A stretch of 64,000 nucleotides of DNA from Haberlea rhodopensis (taxonomy: Eukaryota > Streptophyta > Magnoliopsida > Lamiales > Gesneriaceae), in the NCBI GenBank assembly GCA_907163345.1, contig CAJQUN010000332.1, positions 186,001 through 250,000 of the forward strand, given 5' to 3'. Of the stretch, positions 11,317 to 22,919 are shown one piece after another; the first letter of the stretch is position 1; each line of letters starts with the position of its first letter. The notes below the pieces were generated by a model. The model did no database searches. It saw only the letters and a list, made by a program, of their open reading frames with translations, and was not told the origin of the DNA. The position numbers were made by a program, and so were the translations under genes.

Positions 11317-13810
11317 TGTAAGGACCCCCTTAGCCCTTAACCCCTGATTAGTGTATTAACCACTATGTGTGGCACATGCTTTCAATAAAAAGTCAATCGG
11401 GAAGCTCAGATGATACTTTACCATTGAATGTCAATTATAAAATTTTCCTTTAATACTCAATGTTATAAGATCATCATCCTAACAATAAAAGACTCATATG
11501 TTTGCCCTTTACCAACCCCTTGGTGCCACTTTTCACATTGTGAACTTTTATAAAAATTTGGGCAGAGTCTCCCCATAAATAGAGCTATCCCAAACAAAAA
11601 GCACAACACATAACATAATTCCCGGCCAGGGAACACATAATACTCATCATAATGCAGTAATACAAGTAAATTCCCAGCCAGGGAAGACACCACACATATG
11701 ACGACAACAGTGGGTTTCAACACCCACATAATACACCAATGACTCTCATATCATTTAGCAATTAACCTCTAATTGCATGCAACCTCAAATGAAAGAGAGA
11801 AAGGCTCATGCCTTTATATACAATCCATATACAAGTAAAATCGTGCTCACATGCGAGCATCATGAATCTGTATAAATCCTCAGGTGTATATATAGGTACT
11901 CTATACGATACCGTGCTCCATCAAGCCCTGGTACCACGATCCTGGGAGTACCTCCAATCAACAGCTCGAGCTCAGCTCCACAGCCATCGATGTACCTGTT
12001 CACCTGCCCCAACAGAGACAGCCCCCAACGGGGTGAGCATACCAATACACAAAATCCCATAATCACAATAATGAAATTCATAATTTACAACAAAGGTAAA
12101 TACAAATGAATTTAAATGATACTCCCTGGATGGCAACCTCATCCGGGATTCCTTGTACTGTCCATGTCCTCACAATCATCAAACTCATCAAATCTCAAAA
12201 ATCAGTAAATCAACACATTGATTAACTCATCGCATGCCTAATCCTCGAATATCAACAGATAGTGATTGAAAATTCATTAAACATGCAATTATAGATATCT
12301 CAATATCTAATACTGATTTCACAACCTCGCTATCAATCACAGATAGCTCAAATGCCGAGCATTTGTTTTACCAATCCTTCATTATACCTAGACATCTCAA
12401 ATGTCTTATAATGAATACATGATTCTACGAACCTAGACATCTCAATGTCTCATAATAGATACATGATTCTACAACCCTATACATCTCGAATGTCTCATAA
12501 TGAATACATATGAACCCAGTACCCCTTATATCATGTAAGAGTCATCCTACTCTAGTGTCACGCACGCTGCAAGCGGCGATATCAAGATTTGGGTCATTCC
12601 TTGGCTATATCAACATATATATATATAATCCTCATGCGCGATTATTCAATGAAATCAAATTTCATTATGCATTCACAAATGTCCTAATATATAGAAATGC
12701 TCGTACGTCGCACGTACCTTAAATCTCCGAAGTCCGAGCCAAACCTTGCTCGAGTTCCATGCCCCGAGGAATGATGTGCTAACACGATAAATAATTCACA
12801 ATTATTTACGAACATGTAACCTATGCTCAAGCACACCCATATCCCTCAAAATATCGTCAACACACGACAATTAACCTTTTAAAAGACCCGGGGCAGGGTA
12901 TACGCAGGGAGGGAAAAAAATGAGACAATATCGAAATTTGTTCAGGAATACCCTACAAAAATCGAACCCTAATCTCACAATTTCGAACCCAATTAAATAC
13001 CATAATACATCAAAAACATTTAATAATCGATCAATTGCAAGAAACAACACCCATGCCAAAAACCCCCAATTTTCGAATTAACCCTACAAATTTTCGAAAA
13101 TTATTTCGAACCAAAACCTCACAAAAAGTAGGGGAATACTTCACAAGCATGGAAAAGGGGTAAGAAAGGTTACCCAATCGAAAATCGGAAGAAATCGGAC
13201 GAAAATCGAAGAACCCTAACTTTTGGGGATCGACGCCTTATTGCCAAATCCGACTTCAAAACGCGACGAAACTTCGAATTGACGGAGGGGATAGCTGCGC
13301 CTCGACGAGACGACGTCGGTGATAGGTCGCACGCGCCGAACGGCGGCCGGACGGCGGCGGGCGAAGCGCCTGAAGCGGCGGGGGCAGGGGAGATCGGGAA
13401 AGGGGCGACGCGAGGAGAGAGAGGGAAAAGTGGGCTGAAATGAAATTTTTGTAAAATTTTTGGGTTCAATTGGTATTTATAGCAAAAATACCCCGAAAAA
13501 TTAATAGCCCCACAAATACATCATGATTCATTAAAAATCATCTGTTTTCAAAAACTCTCTCTCTAACTCCAAAATCCCCTACCGGTGCTCACACAGCACC
13601 CGAGATCCCGAGACACATAAAAAAACCAACTCTTAGGTTTTTCACCCAAATGAGAATACAATCTCAACCTCTGGATCCAACGATCCCAACTACCCAAATA
13701 AACGAGCCCAGAAGGCCCAACACCTCGATTAAATTCCAAAACGCCACGTAAAACCACTTTAGGGATTATTAACACTACGGGATTAACACCTATAATCCCT
13801 GGTCATCACA
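11317..13810 (-). repeat. Inner C element, right LTR (its 5' LTR)
   Basis: This LTR of 2494 bp begins TGTAAGG and ends CATCACA, and is near-identical to 4776-7260. In minus orientation it is the promoter-bearing copy, next to the primer site. Confidence 0.9.
13472..13482 (-). promoter_or_regulatory. Candidate TATA box of C LTR
   Basis: CTATAAATACC on the minus strand, about 330 nt inside the 5' LTR of the inner C element. It is the copy best placed to start a full-length transcript. Confidence 0.5.
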
Positions 13811-13815
13811 CCTGC
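13811..13815. repeat. Target-site duplication, right (inner C)
   Basis: CCTGC directly after the LTR end, matching 4771-4775. Confidence 0.9.
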
Positions 13816-14399
13816 TCGGCAAAAAGGTCTCGTCAACTAGTGACCCAGGCTCTACCATGTGCTCACCATCGGCACTCAAACCATACAACCAAATACATAA
13901 CATAAATGTATTAACCATCAAAACGACGCTACACGTCTACATAGAACATCCACTATGTCATTGTCATCCCGTGACGGTACCTGTCAACATATGACTTTGA
14001 AATAATATTGTCGACTCGTGACGGTAAATGTCGATACACGACGTCTATAATCTCTTCGTCAAACACATGACAACATAAGTAAATCAACACATGATATCCA
14101 CAATAGTGCTAAATAAACAGTAATATGCCAGACCTCATTGCTAACAATATAGCGGCATACCTGTCTCCGTCATCCAACAGTGGTACGCAATCAGCACCCA
14201 TCGCTCGTAGGTGGCGTAATCCAGCGTCATGTACATAGCGGCATAACCCGTCGCTATAGAATCAGGGGCATAATCCCTCGTCATAGAGTTAGCGGCATAA
14301 AACATCGCTATAGACATCTGGCGGCATGAACCATCGCCATAGATGTAGCAGAATGTACCATCGCTATGAACACCCGGCGGCATAAGTCATCGCCAATAG

Positions 14400-14995
14400 A
14401 ATAGCGGAATGAGACATCACTATCAATACCCGGCGGCAAAAACCATCGCCAATAGAATAGCGGAATGAGACATCGCTATCAATATATCCGGCGGCAAAAA
14501 TCGTCGCCAATCAATATAGCGGAATGAGCCATCGCTATCAACATATCCGGCGGCAAGAACCATCGCCAATCAATATAGCGGAATGAACCATCGCTATCAA
14601 TACATCTGGCGGCAAGAACCATCGCCAATCAATATAGCGGAATGAACCATCGCTATCAATACATCTGGCGGCAAGAACCATCGCCAATCAATATAGCGGA
14701 ATGAACCATCGCTATCAATACATCTGGCGGCAAGAACCATCGCCAATCAATATAGCGGAATGAACCATCGCTATCAATACATCTGGCGGCAAGAACCATC
14801 GCCAATCAATATAGCGGAATGAACCATCGCTATCAATACATCTGGCGGCAAGAACCATCGCCAATCAATATAGCGGAATGAACCATCGCTATCAATACAT
14901 CTGGTGGCAAGAACCATTGCCAATCAATATAGCTGAATGAACCATCGCTATCAATATATCTGGCGGCATAAACCCTCACCAATAGGATAGTCGGT
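14400..14995 (-). repeat. 59-bp tandem array of mini-hairpins
   Basis: About ten units. The regular part has an exact 59-bp period, with unit starts at 14517, 14576, 14635, 14694, 14753, 14812, 14871 and 14930. Each unit contains two inverted repeats: TAGCG/CGCTA and TGGCG/CGCCA, each around an 11-nt loop ending in GAACCAT or similar. Upstream copies from 14110 are more degenerate. It is not a CRISPR array: there are no unique spacers. Confidence 0.9.
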
Positions 14996-15011
14996 CCCTA
15001 GTCATTGTTAC

Positions 15012-15460
15012 AGTAGTGTATTTTAATGCCCCTCGCTCAAATAAAACATGCGGTACTCCCACCCCTCGCTTCACATATAGGCGGCATAGAATAACCTCGC
15101 TTAAATGGACATGCGGCGCTCCCACCCCTCGCTTCACATTTTAGCGGCAAATATTCTTTCCTCGCCTCATATGCTAACCACGCTTCAATGTGACATGAGG
15201 CGCTCCCACCCCTCACTTCACATTTTAGCGGCACAAAACAATAAATAACGGCAAGCATTTAAAATCATCACTCATCCATAACAATGACTCATGGGATATT
15301 CACCAAGTATCCCGTCTATACCTGCAACACAAAGCATATTTCATATTCCAATATACATCATCATGAGTGTATTTTAATGCACCTCGCTCAAATGCGACAT
15401 GCGGTACTCCCACCCCTCGCTTCAACATTTGGCGGCAGAGCATTAAAATCATCACTCCAT
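15012..15460 (-). repeat. Long hairpins enclosing GCGG/CTCGC motifs
   Basis: Two large inverted repeats are present. In the first, ATTTTAATGC (15020) pairs with GCATTTAAAAT (15255), with a one-base bulge. In the second, ATTTTAATGC (15371) pairs exactly with GCATTAAAAT (15440) and is backed by GAGTG/CACTC. Both enclose GCGGC...CCTCGC motifs like those in the I LTRs. Confidence 0.7.
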
Positions 15461-15910
15461 TGTACACATGCAACCACAATGCATAATCCATGATGTATAT
15501 AAAATGCAGGTTACCGTTTCGTGTCTTTCAACCCTGGCCTTAGCCTTTCGCGTCATAGTGTCCCTACAGGAACAATCTCAAACCATGAGCATACGATAAT
15601 CCATATTAACCACAATATGATTATAATGAGTAAATGCATAAACTATGAGTACAAAGTACTTCCTGTATCCCAATGCATTTCAAAATGCTCCATTTGGTTG
15701 TCCCTGTGTCACAACTCACAATCATAATCAACAGATTATATTATGATTCTATAGATGTCATGACATATAATCGTTTCACTATGATCACATGTTACAAATG
15801 CACATAAGAAAAATAGTTGTGTCACACAACACTAGCTACTATCATGCATAAATATGTGCTACCAATCCCTATCAGCATGTTCCAGGCCTTCAACAGCCCC
15901 AAAGAGCTAA

Positions 15911-15927
15911 CCATTGCTCTGATACCA
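15911..15927 (-). other. Primer binding site, outer C element
   Basis: The minus strand reads TGGTATCAGAGCAATGG, one base different from the inner element's site outside the 12-base primer match. It lies next to the LTR that starts at 15932. Confidence 0.8.
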
Positions 15928-15931
15928 CTAA

Positions 15932-17892
15932 TGTAAGGACCCCATAGCCCTTAACCCATGATTAGTGTATTAACCACTATGTGTGGCACATGCTTTTAAT
16001 AAAAAAAAACAATCGGGAAACTCAGATGATGATTTACCATTGAATGGCAATCACAAAATTTTCTTTGATATGCAATGTTATAAGATCATCATCCTAACAA
16101 CAAGTAGACTCATAGAGTTCGCCCATTACCATCCCCATTACACCACTTTTTATATTGTGGACTTTTATAAAAATTTGGGCAGAGTCTCCCCTTAAATAGA
16201 GCCATCCCGAAATAAAAGCACATTGCATAATATAGTTCCCGGCCAGGGAAAACACATACTCAACAGAATACAGCAACACTAAGTAAATTCCCAGCCAGAG
16301 AAGACACCACACATAAGACAACATAAAGTGGGTTTCAACACCCACATAATACACCAACGACTCTCATATCATTAGCAATTCTACCCATAACCGTGCTCAC
16401 ATGCGAGCATCATAAATGTGTATATAACCCTCGGGTGTATATAAGTACTCTATACGATACCGTGCTCCATCAAGCCCTGGTACCACGATCCTGGGAGTAC
16501 ATCCAATCAACAGCTCGAGCTCAACTCCAAAGCCATCGATGTACATGTTCACCTGCCCCAACAGAGACAGCCCCCCAACGGGGTGAGCATACCAATACAC
16601 AAAATCCCATAATCACAATAATGAAATTTATAATTTACAACAAAAGTAAATACTAATGAATTTTAAATGATACTCCCTGGATGGCAACGTCCTCATCCGG
16701 GATTCCGTGTACTGTCCCTGTTCTCACAATCATCAAACTCATCAAATCTCGAAAATCAGTAGATCAACACATTGATTTATCTCATCGCATGCCTAATTCT
16801 CGAATATCAATATATAGTGATTCCAAATTCATTATACAGGCAAATATGGATATCTCAATAACAAATACTGATTTCTCAACCTCGCTATCAATCACAGATA
16901 GCTCAAATGCCTAGCATTTATTTTTCCAATTCTCCATTATACTTAGACATCTCACATGTCTTATAATGAGTACAAGATTCCACGATCATTCTCAGGCATC
17001 TCAAATGCCCTACAATAGTCATATAGACTCAGTACCCCATATATCTTGTAAAGTTATACCACTCTAGTATCATGCACGCTTGTGGCGGCGATGTCAAGAT
17101 TGGGTCGTTCCATAACTATATCAACACATAAATATAACCATACGCACAACCATCAATGAAATCAAAATACATTATGCATTTCACAAATGCTCTCATGTAA
17201 AGTAATGCTCGTACGTCGCACGTACCTTAAATCTCCTTAGTTCGAGCCAGACTTTGTTCGAGTTCCATGCCCCGAGGGACGACGTGCTAACACGATAAAT
17301 AATTCACAATTATTTACGAACATGCAACCCATGCTCAAGCGCACCCATAACCCTTAAACAAAATATTGCCAACACACGACAATTAACCATTTAAAAGACC
17401 CGGGGCAGGGCACATGTAGGGAGGGAAAACGAATGAGACATTATTGAAAATTGTTCAAGAACTCCCCATAAATTTTCGAACCTTCACATCACAAATCGAA
17501 CCCAATTAGGCACCATAATTCATCTAAAACATGAATTAATCTATCAATAACAAGAATCACCACCCCCTGCCAAAACCCCAAAATTTGAACCCTAAACCCA
17601 CGTAATCAGCGTTAAATTCGAACCATAATGCATCACCATAGAGACTCAAAAGCTGAACCATGTGAAGCATAATAATTTATCCAAAAAAATCAGCAAGATT
17701 TTCGAAACATAGAACACCAAATTCGAACCAATGGCAACAAATTTCTTCGAACCACAAAGCATAAAATTTTCGACCCAAAATGCAGCACAAAACGCCCCAA
17801 AAACGCCTGAAGAAAAGTCCCAAAAACGTACCAAAAATCGAGCCCCAAATCGGACAGATTACAGTTTCGAACCCTAGCGCTTTTCTGGCAAA
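15932..17892 (-). mobile_element. Outer C element, right LTR, truncated
   Basis: It begins TGTAAGG and follows the C LTR until GGCAAA at 17892, where it changes abruptly into E LTR sequence. The last 500 bp or so, including the TATA region, are missing. With 1463-2867 and the two internal halves it forms the outer C element. Confidence 0.8.
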
Positions 17893-18146
17893 GCATTTCA
17901 ACCCCGACCCTGGTTCTCGTCAACAAAAGCACCTACAAAGACAACCCCCAACACGTGAGCATAAAACAATTCATATTCAATATAATATGAAAGTAAGGCA
18001 TAAATGCACACCTAAACACAAGCACTTCCTGTATTTCCTGCATTTATAACGCCCATTGGTTGTCCCTGTACCATAATTCATAATAAAACACATTATATGA
18101 ATGTATGTCTTTACAAATGAATGTCATGACATTTCCTCTTTTTCTT

Positions 18147-18352
18147 GAGTCAGTCATAATCAGTTATTTTAATGCTTTCTTAATCTCAAAACAAGCGGTA
18201 TCGCATACCCGCTTCTTCATACTAGCGGTATCTCTTCCTCGCTCAGTATGGTATACCTCGCCTCCATGTGCAAGCGAGCCTCCCCCCTCCCGCTCCACAT
18301 TTTCAGCGGTAAAGCATAAGCATTAAAACCTTAACTGTGATCGCCCTGACTC
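18147..18352 (-). repeat. Multi-tier hairpin with AGCG mini-hairpins (E LTR)
   Basis: Nested arms are GAGTCAG/CTGACTC (18147, 18346), CAGTTA/TAACTG (18161, 18332) and TTTTAATGCTT/AAGCATTAAAA. Inside are three AGCG/CGCT hairpins with 12-14 nt loops. The F LTR has the same tiers with CGGTTA/TAACCG, a compensated change. Confidence 0.75.
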
Positions 18353-18591
18353 GTGGAATACACCACTTTATTCCACATCACAATATGCAACAACAATGCA
18401 TAATATGCAACACAATGCATAATAACATGTATCATAACCTTAATGCATCACATTGCATTCATCATGTGTCACACAGACAAACATAAGTACATGTTACCGT
18501 TGGGATGCCCGTACGTCGCTTATGTACCTTTCCAAAATGTGATGTGTTGCAGGACTCTATCCCCTGCGCTGTGTAGCTACCTGTGAAGGCT

Positions 18592-19446
18592 CTACACCAG
18601 TGTATAACACAATATTAGATGCCTCATTACAATCCAATATCAAAATTTTAACAAAATATATCAATTTATATTTTTCAACATTCTGGGTCTCTCGATCGAT
18701 CAGCCCCTCTTCCCGATCGATCGAGAAGACGCCTTAAATCAAAACCAAGATTCTGCCTCGCTCGATCGATCGAGAAGAAATGTCGATCGATCGAGATGCC
18801 CTGTTCGAGAAATACCAACCCAGAATTCTCGAACACCTATATTCACACCCTTCGATCTAGCATATAACATACACCACATGTTTGAACAATTATGCTAGCA
18901 ATTACAATACACTACTCCGAGTGTATTCATACCAAATTTACACCTCAAACTTAAGCCCACATGCATAAACGTCAACCATTTACATAAGTACTCAACCAAC
19001 TTTTCCGGAAACAGGGCAACATATAAATTTCCAGATTTTTGAGTACTTAACTTCATGCTATTATATCTACCACATATAACATAAAGCATGCTCGAACAAA
19101 CATGCCAAGGGCTTCACAAAACTACCATGCATATTTTCACATCAAAGGTTTACCAAAAACCTAAGCTAACGTGCATGATATCACCTCCTCAAAATCACTC
19201 CCAAACCATAATTTTCCAGAAAAACAGGGCATATTCCTTACCCAGATTTTCGAACACTAAACTTCACATGCTTTAGTCCTCTACATAAAACATGCAACAT
19301 GCTCAAGGAAAATTACAGAGAGCCTCATAAACATCACATAAAAGTATTCATAACAATATTTCTTTAAACCCTAAACTAGCATGCCAAATCTTCTACAAAG
19401 AACAAGCATGGTTAGGAAAAACTGGGAAGAACATGTGACTCCTCAC
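18592..19446 (-). other. Candidate LTR leader intron (E)
   Basis: On the minus strand a donor-like AGTG|GTGAG lies at 19446 and an acceptor GGTGTAG|AG ends at 18592. A CTAAT branch-like motif has its A at 18615, 23 nt from the acceptor G. The F, H and I LTRs have the same arrangement and the same 23-nt distance. Splicing is inferred, not shown. Confidence 0.4.
18693..18793 (-). repeat. CGATCGATCG paired-site array (E LTR)
   Basis: Two pairs are present, at 18693/18714 and 18763/18784, each spaced 21 bp. The flanks are TCT...AGA here, where other families have GGC...GCC, yet each pair still forms an inverted repeat of about 12 bp. The array starts 101 nt from the candidate 3' splice site. Confidence 0.85.
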
Positions 19447-19917
19447 CACTTTTGCCCTTCGATTTTCTATATGAAAGGATGAATGAAATCCGATCACTTT
19501 CCTCCTTGAAACCGACCACGTTGCAGACAAAAAGAAGAGAAAAGAAGGAAGCTTTTTGGAGGAGACAATGTGAAAATATCTAAGTCCAAAGTAGCATACT
19601 TAGTCAATTCTGCTTTCCAGAAAACAGGGGAGGGGCGTGGGTTCAACCAAGTGGGGGTGGGGTGGTTGCATGTAGGGTGGTTTTGTGGTGTTTAATTGTG
19701 TCCCGGTATTTCATACGATGTATAAAAATATCTCTCCTTGATATTTTATTATTTTACCACATCAACACAATAATTAAAAACACCTAACATGCTCCCTAAA
19801 CCACATCATCAAAATAAATAAATAACTCCCACATAAAATACGCCTTTAGCACATAGGCTCACAATTAACAACCTTTAATTGTATGATTACCCACATAATC
19901 ATTTCGGGGATATCACA

Positions 19918-20230
19918 CATATCAATTCAATATCTTAATCCAACGACTCAATATTATCATCATTAACTCATTAAAGTGATATAAATCACCAATTCATGCT
20001 ATGTCACATATTCAAGCATATTCATAAGTATATAATTTAATACTTGCTTATAACACACATTGACATGTATCTAACTCTCCTATGCACACAATGACACAGG
20101 CTCGAAGTTATTAGCATCTCAAATAATAGTTCAACACTCACCAAAACACTATAATATTCTAAGTCATATAGACTTTCCTACTACACAACTTAGTAGAGTT
20201 TTCTTGGCCAACACTCGAACACAACTTAAC
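19918..20230 (-). mobile_element. Family D fragment between E and B
   Basis: Positions 20074-20230 align with 1-157. The match continues at 158 in D1 exactly where B begins here, so B entered D at this site. No gene is seen. Confidence 0.7.
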
Positions 20231-20699
20231 TGTAGGGTCTTCCTACCTTAACATCATATTATACACGTATTATGGACTTAACTTGCATTCATAACCTCTT
20301 AAGGGTTCCGGTTGTAACTTTGAGCTAATAAGATTACGGGCCAAAAAAAAAGAAATTTCAAACTTAATTAATTACATTCTCAAAACGAATGTTAAAGCGA
20401 TAGAATTATACTACTACTAGAGTAGAGACTATCCAGAAATCCTGAATCCTAACATCTTTCATGCTCCTCATAGCTCACTGCCTCAACCCGGCCCTTAGTC
20501 TTTTAGTCCAAAAGTGTACCTACAGGAACAACCCATCGTGAGCATGTACATCGTTACTTAACATCATAAAGCAATGACATATAAATAAATGCATGAAAAT
20601 AATTGGTAACATATACTTCCTGGTTAATCGTATTAACCTTCTTTGGTTGTCCCTGTTTCATAGCCATGCATATAATCATTAGTTCTTGACATGAATGAT

Positions 20700-21050
20700 T
20701 AAAATCATCATCGTATAACATCATCATCATATAAGTATCATCAACTTATAGCATCATCATCTTATAGTATCATCATCTTATAACATCATCATCTTACATC
20801 ATCATCATCTTATAAATATCATCATCTTATATCATCATCATCTTACATCATCATCATCTTATAAATATCATCATCTTATATCATCATTATCATATAAGCA
20901 TCATCATCTTATTAATATCATCTTATAACATCATCATCATATAAGCATCATCATCTTATTAATATCATCATCTTATAACATCATCATGACATAAGCATCA
21001 TCATCTTATAGCATCATTATCTTGTAACATCATAATAATACATAACAGTA
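20700..21050. repeat. CAT-rich microsatellite
   Basis: Repeated CATCATCATCTTATA-type units of variable length in the B LTR. A second, looser CAT-rich block is at 21480-21690. They flank the 59-bp minisatellite and may share an origin with it. Confidence 0.85.
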
Positions 21051-21127
21051 AGTGTACGAAGTCTTAGTTAAGTAAACTTGCTGGTTATTCGGTAACTTCT
21101 TTTTGTTGACCCTGATTTACCTTCATG

Positions 21128-21440
21128 CATATGGGCATCTTACCCCGTGGCATCTTACCACGCAATAACATCGTAAGACCTCTTACCATATGGGCATCTT
21201 ACCCCGTGGCATCTTACCACATAATAACATCGTATGGCCTCTTACCATATGGGCATCTTACCCCGTGGCATCTTACCACATAATAACATCGTATGGCCTC
21301 TTACCATATGGGCATCTTACCCCGTGGCATCTTACCACATAATAACATCGTATGGCCTCTTACCATATGGGCGTCTTACCCCGTGGCATCTTACCACATA
21401 ATAACAATGTATGGCATCTTACCATATGGGCATCTTACCC
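21128..21440 (-). repeat. 59-bp minisatellite of mini-hairpins (B LTR)
   Basis: Five full units start at 21128, 21187, 21246, 21305 and 21364, and a partial one at 21423. Each unit has three tiny inverted repeats around an almost constant 7-nt loop: GGG-CATCTTA-CCC, GTGG-CATCTTA-CCAC and TATGG-CCTCTTA-CCATA. Stems differ while loops match. Confidence 0.9.
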
Positions 21441-21906
21441 TTTTATAAACATCGTATAACATTATTATGAACTTACTTATCATATCATCTTCATAAACAT
21501 CATCATCTTAACTTATTTATCATAATCATCATCATAAACTCACTTATCACAATCATCATCATAAAATCATCATCATGAACTTACTTATCACAATCATCAT
21601 CATAAACATCATCTTCATAAACTTACTAATCACAATCATCATCGTAAGCATCATCATCATAAACATCATCATTATAACTTATGAAATCAATACATAGTCA
21701 TAGTTAGGAGTGTGTTACCGTCCGATGCCCGTACGCTTCTTACGTACCTTAATTCCAAAAGTGGAGAAATTGGAGAACTCTATCTTCTCGATGTTGTTGG
21801 CACCTGGGATGGTTCCACACAACCATACAAATCGATATTAGAAGCTAAACAATAGCCAAATACCAAAAATTCAACAAAAATCATCATTTTCCAACTTTTG
21901 AGCAGT

Positions 21907-22119
21907 GGCGATCGATCGCTCAAGACATGGCGATCGATCGCCAGATTTTTCACATAGCGGCGATCGATCGCTTAAAATGAGGCGATCGATCGCCTTGATG
22001 CTCATTTCGCTACTGGACGTTGGCGATCGATCGCGCCATTTGAGGCGATCGATCGCCTAACCTTATTTTCGCGTACTGCCTCTCGGCGATCGATCGCTGC
22101 ATTTGTAGCGATCGATCGC
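21907..22119 (-). repeat. CGATCGATCG paired-site array (B LTR)
   Basis: Eight cores, at 21909, 21931, 21961, 21983, 22024, 22046, 22087 and 22109, form four pairs, each 22 bp apart. Every pair is a perfect inverted repeat of 13 or 14 bp with a 10-nt loop. All offsets from the first core lie within about 0.1 turn of a whole number of 10.5-bp helical turns. Confidence 0.92.
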
Positions 22120-22870
22120 CACAACCAGTGGTCGCGATTTCACCATTTTTATGTGCATTTTCCAAGCTTATCTTCATACCTTTCAAAACCAAACTTCCCA
22201 ACAATAACAATAACATCATAACCCACTAAAACCCACATGAAACACTTCAAAAATCATACCCCAAACATATATAACACATACCCCAAAACAACCCACATAA
22301 TCTACTTCAAAATCAACCCATTTCAACACCAAACATCATAAAACTTTTAGGAATGGTTCCATACCTCTTGTAGGCTCCAAATCCTAACAAAGATCACACA
22401 AACAAAGTTTTTGTGAAGCTTTCTTCTTCCTTCCTTGGTGAATTTCGAAAATGGGAGATGGGTTAGGGTTGAGGAATGAATTGGGGATTTTAAAAGTGAT
22501 TGGTAAAGTAAGTGGGTATAGAGGGAAAAGGGGGTTATAAGGTTAATATTAAAATTATACCCCAAAGTTAACATGATGTATAAAACACCCCCAACATGGT
22601 ATTTTAAAAGCATTTACAAAAATGCATTAAACTTCCACTAAATCATGCTTTCCTCATAATTAACCATCAACATAGTTAAATCATGTTAACACCTCATCTT
22701 CTAGCATGCATAACATGTACCCTGCAATGCAACCCCGGATCACGTCTATCATGTGGCTAAGCATTTCAACATGATAATTAATTTCAACACGTAAATCAAT
22801 TATTCACATAATTAATCACATAAACATAATTAATGCCTTAATTGCAATTAATCATTTCGGGGACATCACA

Positions 22871-22906
22871 TTACTCCCCTACTTATAAGATTTCGTCCTC
22901 GAAATC
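22871..22906 (-). other. Polypurine tract and hairpin, element B
   Basis: On the minus strand TATAAGTAGGGGAGTAA adjoins the LTR. The inverted repeat GATTTCG/CGAAATC (22889-22906, 4-nt loop) is just upstream. Confidence 0.75.
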
Positions 22907-22919
22907 GCATGCACTTACC

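Larger units (their letters stand above)
4776..13810 (-). mobile_element. Complete non-coding LTR element (inner C, LARD-type)
   Basis: Two nearly identical LTRs of about 2.49 kb flank a 4.06-kb internal region. The element is bounded by exact CCTGC duplications. Its orientation is minus: polypurine tract at 7261, primer site at 11296-11312. No retroviral-type protein frame exists inside, so it must have been moved by proteins supplied in trans. By eye the LTRs differ at roughly 15-20 positions (for instance 4781 G/T, and one A lost near 5335), so the insertion is moderately recent. Length, long LTRs and a conserved non-coding interior fit the LARD class. It may be a derivative of a family still coding elsewhere in the genome. 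Confidence 0.88.
13811..15931 (-). mobile_element. Outer C element, internal region, second half (non-coding)
   Basis: Continuation of the internal domain interrupted at 4770. It ends with a primer site and an LTR start. There are no protein-coding frames of note. It is dominated by hairpin repeats (14110-14995 and 15012-15460). Its last 450 bp resembles part of the I LTR (about 31240-31760), so the leader region is shared between coding and non-coding families. Confidence 0.7.
17893..19917 (-). mobile_element. Family E LTR, truncated at left
   Basis: The reverse complement resembles the F LTR from its start to near its end: ATAATCATTTCGGGGATATCACA-type terminus at the right, the splice-like region, the CGATCGATCG array and the AGCG hairpins. 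Roughly the last 200 bp of the LTR is missing at the left junction. No polypurine tract follows at the right, so it is either a solo LTR or the 5' LTR of a truncated minus-strand element. No gene is seen. Confidence 0.75.
20231..22870 (-). repeat. Element B left LTR (its 3' LTR)
   Basis: This LTR of 2640 bp begins TGTAGGG and ends ACATCACA. It contains a CAT-rich microsatellite (20700-21050 and 21480-21690), a 59-bp minisatellite (21128-21440), an ACGT inverted motif near 21730-21750, the CGATCGATCG array (21907-22119) and a candidate intron (about 21815-22364) whose acceptor AG is altered to GG. No gene is seen. Confidence 0.88.

Noticed and set aside
14400..14995. CRISPR-like regular array
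   Set aside because: The whole 59-bp unit is repeated, with no unique spacers, inside a plant LTR element.
20231..22870. Solo LTR
   Set aside because: A polypurine tract, pol remnants, a primer site and the start of a second LTR follow, so it is the end of a longer element.
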